Positions 60,635 through 64,000 of a stretch of 64,000 bases of DNA are shown piece by piece; positions within the stretch are counted from its first letter, which is position 1, and every line of letters starts with the position of its first letter. The stretch covers positions 206,450-270,449 of the forward strand of contig JAHAFI010000001.1 in the NCBI GenBank assembly GCA_018374355.1. Reading direction: 5' to 3'. A program made the translations under genes and the position numbers. Below the pieces are notes generated by a model. It did not search any database. It was not told where the DNA came from and was given only the letters and a program-made list of their open reading frames with translations. The DNA comes from Clostridiales bacterium (GTDB lineage Bacteria; Bacillota; Clostridia; Lachnospirales; Lachnospiraceae).

Positions 60635-61672
60635 CTATCCCTGACGAATTTCAAAAATCTGCGGTTCATTTCCAAAGAAAATGGTACAGGGAAGATAAAA
60701 TTCCAAAGGCACATTTTTCGGCAGCCGCTCGCCATTGGAGAGGTAGACGCCGTTGGTGGAATTGTCCAGAATCTGTACGATACCGATTTTGCCGGAGTTG
60801 TAGATGCTGCAGTGGAGACGGCTGACTTCCGGGAAATCCAGCACAAGGTTTACAAGATTAGGATCTTTTCCCAGATAAAGAGATTCTCCTTCCCTTAGAG
60901 GAAAGGATGCTCCGGCATAAAGACCCTGCATACAGCAGACGGTGAGAGATGCAGGAGCTTTCATTTCAGCCATACCGGATTTTGCTGCAGAACCGATTTT
61001 TCCCGCTGCTTGTGACAAAGCTGAGAAGGCCTCGCTGCCAAAGTCACGGACAGGCTGGGGAATGGAAGGACTTTCAGTTTCCAATGAAGGCCCGAGATTT
61101 GCAAGGGGGCACATGGCGATAGTCATATAATACATTCCCGCTATTCCCAAAAGATAGAGTACCAGAATCAGATAAATACCGTAGGCAGCGATATCGTAAT
61201 GGATCAGGTTGGAAGCCAAAAGGGCAAAAAAGAGGAAACTATTCAGCAACAGAACCAATTCCCCGGTAAAGAGGGCTCGCTGCCGCAGCAGAAGGCTTAA
61301 AATAAAGGCAAGTATTACGGTTATAAGGAAGAACACTACATTGGTGGATGCCCCGTCAATGAAAGAGGAGGCCTGAAAAAATTGAAAGCCATTCATCGAC
61401 ACTCCAATGAATTTCATGGAAGGAAGAATGAAATATAAAAGCAGAATCAGCAGCCAGTATCCGCAAAAGACGGGAAAAGAAAAGGGCGGCTTTCTGTTCT
61501 TGGGAAGCTTTCTGGCAACTAAGATGACAGCCAGAAGATAAGGAAGAATCAGAAAAGACAGGACGGCGCAGACAGCCGTGATGCCCAGAAGCCGATAATC
61601 TTTCAGCCGGAAGGCGGCATAACAGGGAAGAAAAGCAAGGGTAAAAAACAGTACAATTAACATAAAGCCCAT
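60635..61672 (-). CDS. Multi-pass membrane protein with C-terminal FHA domain
   Basis: A 345-residue protein with about seven membrane helices in residues 1-210, a proline-rich cytoplasmic linker, and a canonical FHA domain (about 255-343). The phosphothreonine pocket is complete: YLGKDP, SRLHCSI, and DNSTNGVYLSNGERL. FHA domains bind phosphothreonine, so a substrate of the Ser/Thr kinase is the expected partner. It is divergent from the FHA/PP2C genes; AGGAGG precedes the start by 7 nt. Confidence 0.88.
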   Translation of the reverse strand: MGFMLIVLFFTLAFLPCYAAFRLKDYRLLGITAVCAVLSFLILPYLLAVILVARKLPKNRKPPFSFPVFCGYWLLILLLYFILPSMKFIGVSMNGFQFFQASSFIDGASTNVVFFLITVILAFILSLLLRQRALFTGELVLLLNSFLFFALLASNLIHYDIAAYGIYLILVLYLLGIAGMYYMTIAMCPLANLGPSLETESPSIPQPVRDFGSEAFSALSQAAGKIGSAAKSGMAEMKAPASLTVCCMQGLYAGASFPLREGESLYLGKDPNLVNLVLDFPEVSRLHCSIYNSGKIGIVQILDNSTNGVYLSNGERLPKNVPLEFYLPCTIFFGNEPQIFEIRQG

Positions 61673-61754
61673 AAGGACACCTCCTGAATATTTTTCTTTT
61701 ATCGTAACAGAATTTCCGAGGAAAAAACGAAATTGGAATTTTTAACAGGGAATC

Positions 61755-61808
61755 TGTCTTTTTTGGAAAAAATGACCAAAAAGAACAAAACCTTGGTTAA
61801 AAAAGACA
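61755..61808. promoter_or_regulatory. Inverted repeat in the divergent gap between FHA genes
   Basis: TGTCTTTTTT (61755-61764) pairs perfectly with AAAAAAGACA (61799-61808) across 34 nt. It sits in the 201-nt gap between the divergent FHA genes and could be a shared operator. Promoter boxes here are not clear. Confidence 0.35.
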
Positions 61809-61873
61809 AAACAGGGAGGAGAAAGACGTCACTGTTAAAATATACATAATGAAAGAGAAGGGTGGTGAAGAAT

Positions 61874-62326
61874 ATGGAGTTGCCAAGGATGAAAAATTCG
61901 GATTATACGGGCTGGAAAGAAGCAGGGGACGCCACGGACGAAAACAGAACCCGGCTGGGCGGCTTGGATGCGGAATTTGTGCGGCGTTGTTTTGTGACAG
62001 GCTGGCTGGTCTGTACGGAGGGACCGGAAAAAGGCAGAGATTATCGGCTTCGTTACGGTTTTAACCGGATCGGGAGAGACCATCAAATGGATGTCTGTAT
62101 CTTTGAGGATGAGGGCATTTCCAGAGATGCCCATTGCTGTATTGTTTATGAGGATAAAAAGAACCGTTTTCAACTGGTGCCGGGACAGGGGACGCTGACT
62201 TGGCTGGAAGGGCGCCTCTTGGAAAAACCACAGGAGCTTTTCGGCGGGGAGCGGTTTACAATAGGCAGCACCACACTGGAATTTGTGGCGTTCTGCCGGA
62301 ATGGAGTGACATGGGAGAACATATAA
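61874..62326 (+). CDS. Small soluble FHA-domain protein
   Basis: About 150 residues. After a polar N-terminus, an FHA domain covers about 45-145: GWLVCTEGPEKGRDYRLRYG, FNRIGRDHQMD, then SRDAHCCIVYE and GGERFTIGSTTLEF. The RxG and SRxAH residues of the phosphothreonine pocket are present, but the NGV-type loop is replaced by LTWLEGR. Start is uncertain: ATG 61874 follows GGTGGTG, and GTG codons at 61862 and 61865 are alternatives. It overlaps the phosphatase gene by 16 nt. Confidence 0.8.
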   Translation: MELPRMKNSDYTGWKEAGDATDENRTRLGGLDAEFVRRCFVTGWLVCTEGPEKGRDYRLRYGFNRIGRDHQMDVCIFEDEGISRDAHCCIVYEDKKNRFQLVPGQGTLTWLEGRLLEKPQELFGGERFTIGSTTLEFVAFCRNGVTWENI

Positions 62327-63138
62327 CAAGAGTCCTCTATGGGACAAGGCAGCTTCCCTTCTGGCTGCGGGCCTCAGCCGCAAGCATTGCCGGAACCCGT
62401 CCTTATCAGGAAGACAGCCTGATGTATCGGATTTTTGAGGATGGCATATTGGGTGTGGTCTGCGACGGAATGGGAGGTCTGGCTCATGGGGAAATCAGCA
62501 GTACCTGTGCAGTGGAGAAGCTGTCGGAATATTTCAACGAAAATGAAAGGACAGAGGAAGTCATAGAGCCCTATATGGAGCGGGCCCTGTATGAGCTGGA
62601 TGCGCAGGTGGCGAGCCTGAAAAATGCCAGTGGAAGGCCCTTAAAGGGAGGAACTACCGTAGTCGCGGTATTTATTCGGGAGGGGCGTATGACTTACGCT
62701 TCTGCCGGAGACAGCATGATTTATCTGGTTCGTTCGGGAGAATGCCGGGAAGTGGTTCGGAAACACAATTACGGACTTCTGCTGGACAAGCAGATGGAAG
62801 AGGGGCTGATCTCCCGGGAGGAATACGAGGAGGAACTGTCGCGGGGAGAGGCGCTGATCAGTTATCTGGGAATGGATGGCCTTAGGATGGTTGACTGCGG
62901 TTCTCTTATTTTAGAGGAGGGTGACCGGATCGTTTTGTGCAGTGATGGGCTTTATAAGGGCCTTACCATGGAGCGCATCGGGGCGCTGGCGGCAGAACAG
63001 ACAGAGGAGGAGTTTGAGCAGACAGCCCTTTCTATGCTTGCGGAAATATTGAAGGGGCCGCCTCAAAATCTGGATAATATTTCAATTCTGTGCTTTTCGT
63101 ACGGAAGGGAAAACAACGAGATACAGGAGAATCTTTGA
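62311..63138 (+). CDS. PP2C-family Ser/Thr protein phosphatase
   Basis: A 275-residue PPM-type phosphatase. Metal-binding and catalytic residues are seen in TRPYQEDSLMY, GVVCDGMGGLAHGE, TYASAGDSMIYLVR, IVLCSDGLYKG and PQNLDNISIL. It should remove phosphate from Ser/Thr residues modified by the kinase of this cluster. I start at ATG 62311 (GGAG 4 nt upstream), which overlaps the end of the FHA gene; the longer open frame has no support. There is no membrane helix, so it is cytoplasmic. Confidence 0.93.
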   Translation: MGEHITRVLYGTRQLPFWLRASAASIAGTRPYQEDSLMYRIFEDGILGVVCDGMGGLAHGEISSTCAVEKLSEYFNENERTEEVIEPYMERALYELDAQVASLKNASGRPLKGGTTVVAVFIREGRMTYASAGDSMIYLVRSGECREVVRKHNYGLLLDKQMEEGLISREEYEEELSRGEALISYLGMDGLRMVDCGSLILEEGDRIVLCSDGLYKGLTMERIGALAAEQTEEEFEQTALSMLAEILKGPPQNLDNISILCFSYGRENNEIQENL

Positions 63139-63162
63139 TAACAGTAGGAAAGGAAGAACAAG

Positions 63163-63894
63163 ATGAAGCTTATTCAGTGCAGTAAAGGACATTATTATGA
63201 CAGTGACAAATATGCGGACTGCCCTTATTGCGGGAACGCAGCAGGGGGGAAGGTTCAGGTGACAGTTCCGCTAAATCAGGCCGGAAATCAAGGTGCGGAA
63301 CAAAATATTCAGCAAAGGGAGGAGGCGTATGGAAATTGGACAGAGCAGGCAGCTCCTCCGGTGGCACAGAAAGCTTCCCGGACAGCGGAAGAATTACCAA
63401 GGGCAGAGGAGGCAGAACAGAGACCGGAACAGTGGAAGGCTCCTGTCTCCAGAGAAAGCGGCTATCAGGCATCTGCTTGGTCGAGGGGGACAGACGATAA
63501 CCGTACGGTAAGTTATTATTCCCGCACGATGGGCACTGAGCCTGTGGTAGGCTGGCTGGTAGCCGTGGAAGGAAATTATTTTGGGGAGAGCTTCAAGCTG
63601 AAATCCGGCAGAAATTTTGTGGGACGGTCCCCGGAGATGGATATTCAACTGAGCATGGATAACAGTGTGTCCAGACGGAAGCACGCCGTCATCATCTATG
63701 AGCCGAGAGCGAAAAAATTTATCGCCCAGCCCGGGGATTCGCGGGAACTTTTTTACTTAAATGATGAAGTGGTGCTGAACAATGTTGTGATGAATGCTTA
63801 CGATATCCTGCTGATCGGGGAGACAAAGCTTTTATTTATCCCCCTGTGCGGCGAAAAGTTTAGCTGGGAGGATATCAAAGAAAAGCAGAGCTGA
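63163..63894 (+). CDS. Zinc-ribbon FHA-domain protein
   Basis: A 243-residue protein with an N-terminal zinc ribbon (CSKGHYYDSDKYADCPYCG), a low-complexity Gln/Glu/Ala-rich linker (about 30-115) and a C-terminal FHA domain (about 125-235) with FVGRSPEMD, SVSRRKHAVIIYE and NDEVVLNN. The linker contains several Thr residues (for example SRTAEEL and DNRTVSYY) that could be phosphorylated and bound by an FHA domain. It lies 24 nt after the phosphatase gene in the same operon. Confidence 0.88.
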   Translation: MKLIQCSKGHYYDSDKYADCPYCGNAAGGKVQVTVPLNQAGNQGAEQNIQQREEAYGNWTEQAAPPVAQKASRTAEELPRAEEAEQRPEQWKAPVSRESGYQASAWSRGTDDNRTVSYYSRTMGTEPVVGWLVAVEGNYFGESFKLKSGRNFVGRSPEMDIQLSMDNSVSRRKHAVIIYEPRAKKFIAQPGDSRELFYLNDEVVLNNVVMNAYDILLIGETKLLFIPLCGEKFSWEDIKEKQS

Positions 63895-63931
63895 CGGAAA
63901 TAAGTCCAGCTAAGAAATGTCAAGAGGTGAT

Positions 63932-64000
63932 GTGAAAAAGTTGAATATTTTTAATTTTCTAAAAAAGGGTAACCTTAATAAACCTAACAAACCCAGTATT
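63932..64000 (+). CDS. Start of the next gene in the cluster (cut by window edge)
   Basis: A frame open to the window end starts at GTG 63932 after AGAGGTGAT and encodes MKKLNIFNFLKKGNLNKPNK and a few more residues. It continues the FHA/PP2C operon 37 nt downstream. Nothing about its product can be said from 23 residues. Confidence 0.45.
   Translation, partial: MKKLNIFNFLKKGNLNKPNKPSI

Noticed and set aside
60635..64000. A type VII secretion locus
   Set aside because: FHA and phosphatase genes alone are not enough; no EssC-like ATPase, WXG100 protein or EssB-like gene lies within the window.
1..64000. CRISPR arrays, tRNA and rRNA genes, insertion sequences, prophage genes
   Set aside because: Reading both strands I found no regularly spaced repeats, cloverleaf sequences with a TTCRA loop, rRNA stretches, transposases or phage structural genes. 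A tRNAscan or Rfam run could still find something I missed.

Overview
The window looks like a chromosomal segment of a gut-type Lachnospiraceae (Clostridia). Supporting signs are strong AGGAGG-type ribosome binding sites, a moderate G+C content, a Bce-type peptide-resistance module, a lysine riboswitch before dapA, ABC sugar transporters without their own ATPase, and a zinc-ribbon Ser/Thr kinase of the kind common in that family. The genus cannot be fixed from the sequence alone. I see no rRNA, tRNA, CRISPR array, insertion sequence or prophage.

Layout. 1-4.5 kb: 3' end of nth, an alkyltransferase-like protein with Ala in place of the acceptor Cys, a trio (zinc-ribbon membrane protein, condensation-like acyltransferase, alpha/beta hydrolase), and a maltose-type O-acetyltransferase. 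4.7-7.9 kb: a type I-like methylase and specificity pair without HsdR and with altered methylase motifs. 8-12.6 kb: a HAD-GNAT fusion, two GNAT genes and a GMP synthase whose glutaminase domain is collapsed. 12.7-17.2 kb: a BceRS-BceAB module with a matching operator, followed by decayed DNA. 17.9-30.2 kb: a mannoside locus with a URO-D-family protein, GH2 beta-mannosidase, ROK repressor, ABC importer, GH38 alpha-mannosidase, ROK kinase and SIS isomerase. It probably handles mannose-containing glycans such as N-glycan cores. 30.5-36.4 kb: a two-component system with a GT2/YfhO pair for cell-envelope glycosylation. 36.4-49.5 kb: mostly housekeeping genes (typA, SSB-like, riboswitch-dapA-dapB, a eukaryotic-type hisA, hpf, secA, HAD, MFS, and a duplicated CmpB-family membrane protein).

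49.8-64 kb is the most unusual part. A helix-turn-helix protein and a LytTR response regulator precede six tandem paralogous membrane proteins, here called P1-P6. They share an N-terminal multi-pass module. P1 has only that module, P2 and P3 add a short TPR-like tail, and P4-P6 add TPRs plus a HtrA/trypsin-like domain in which the catalytic triad is broken differently in each copy. A zinc-ribbon, membrane-anchored Ser/Thr kinase sits inside the array. Two further kinase scars lie between paralogs, which suggests that kinase-plus-paralog units were duplicated and all kinases but one decayed. The cluster continues with three FHA proteins and a PP2C phosphatase. I infer a phospho-signalling system at the envelope in which the degenerate protease domains act as sensors or binding modules; no function is demonstrated.

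A roughly 60-bp imperfect palindrome (ends near GTAACTGTTCAG and CTGAATAGTTAC) recurs, with two full copies directly before dapA and dapB, a shorter variant before the beta-mannosidase gene, and several partial copies elsewhere.
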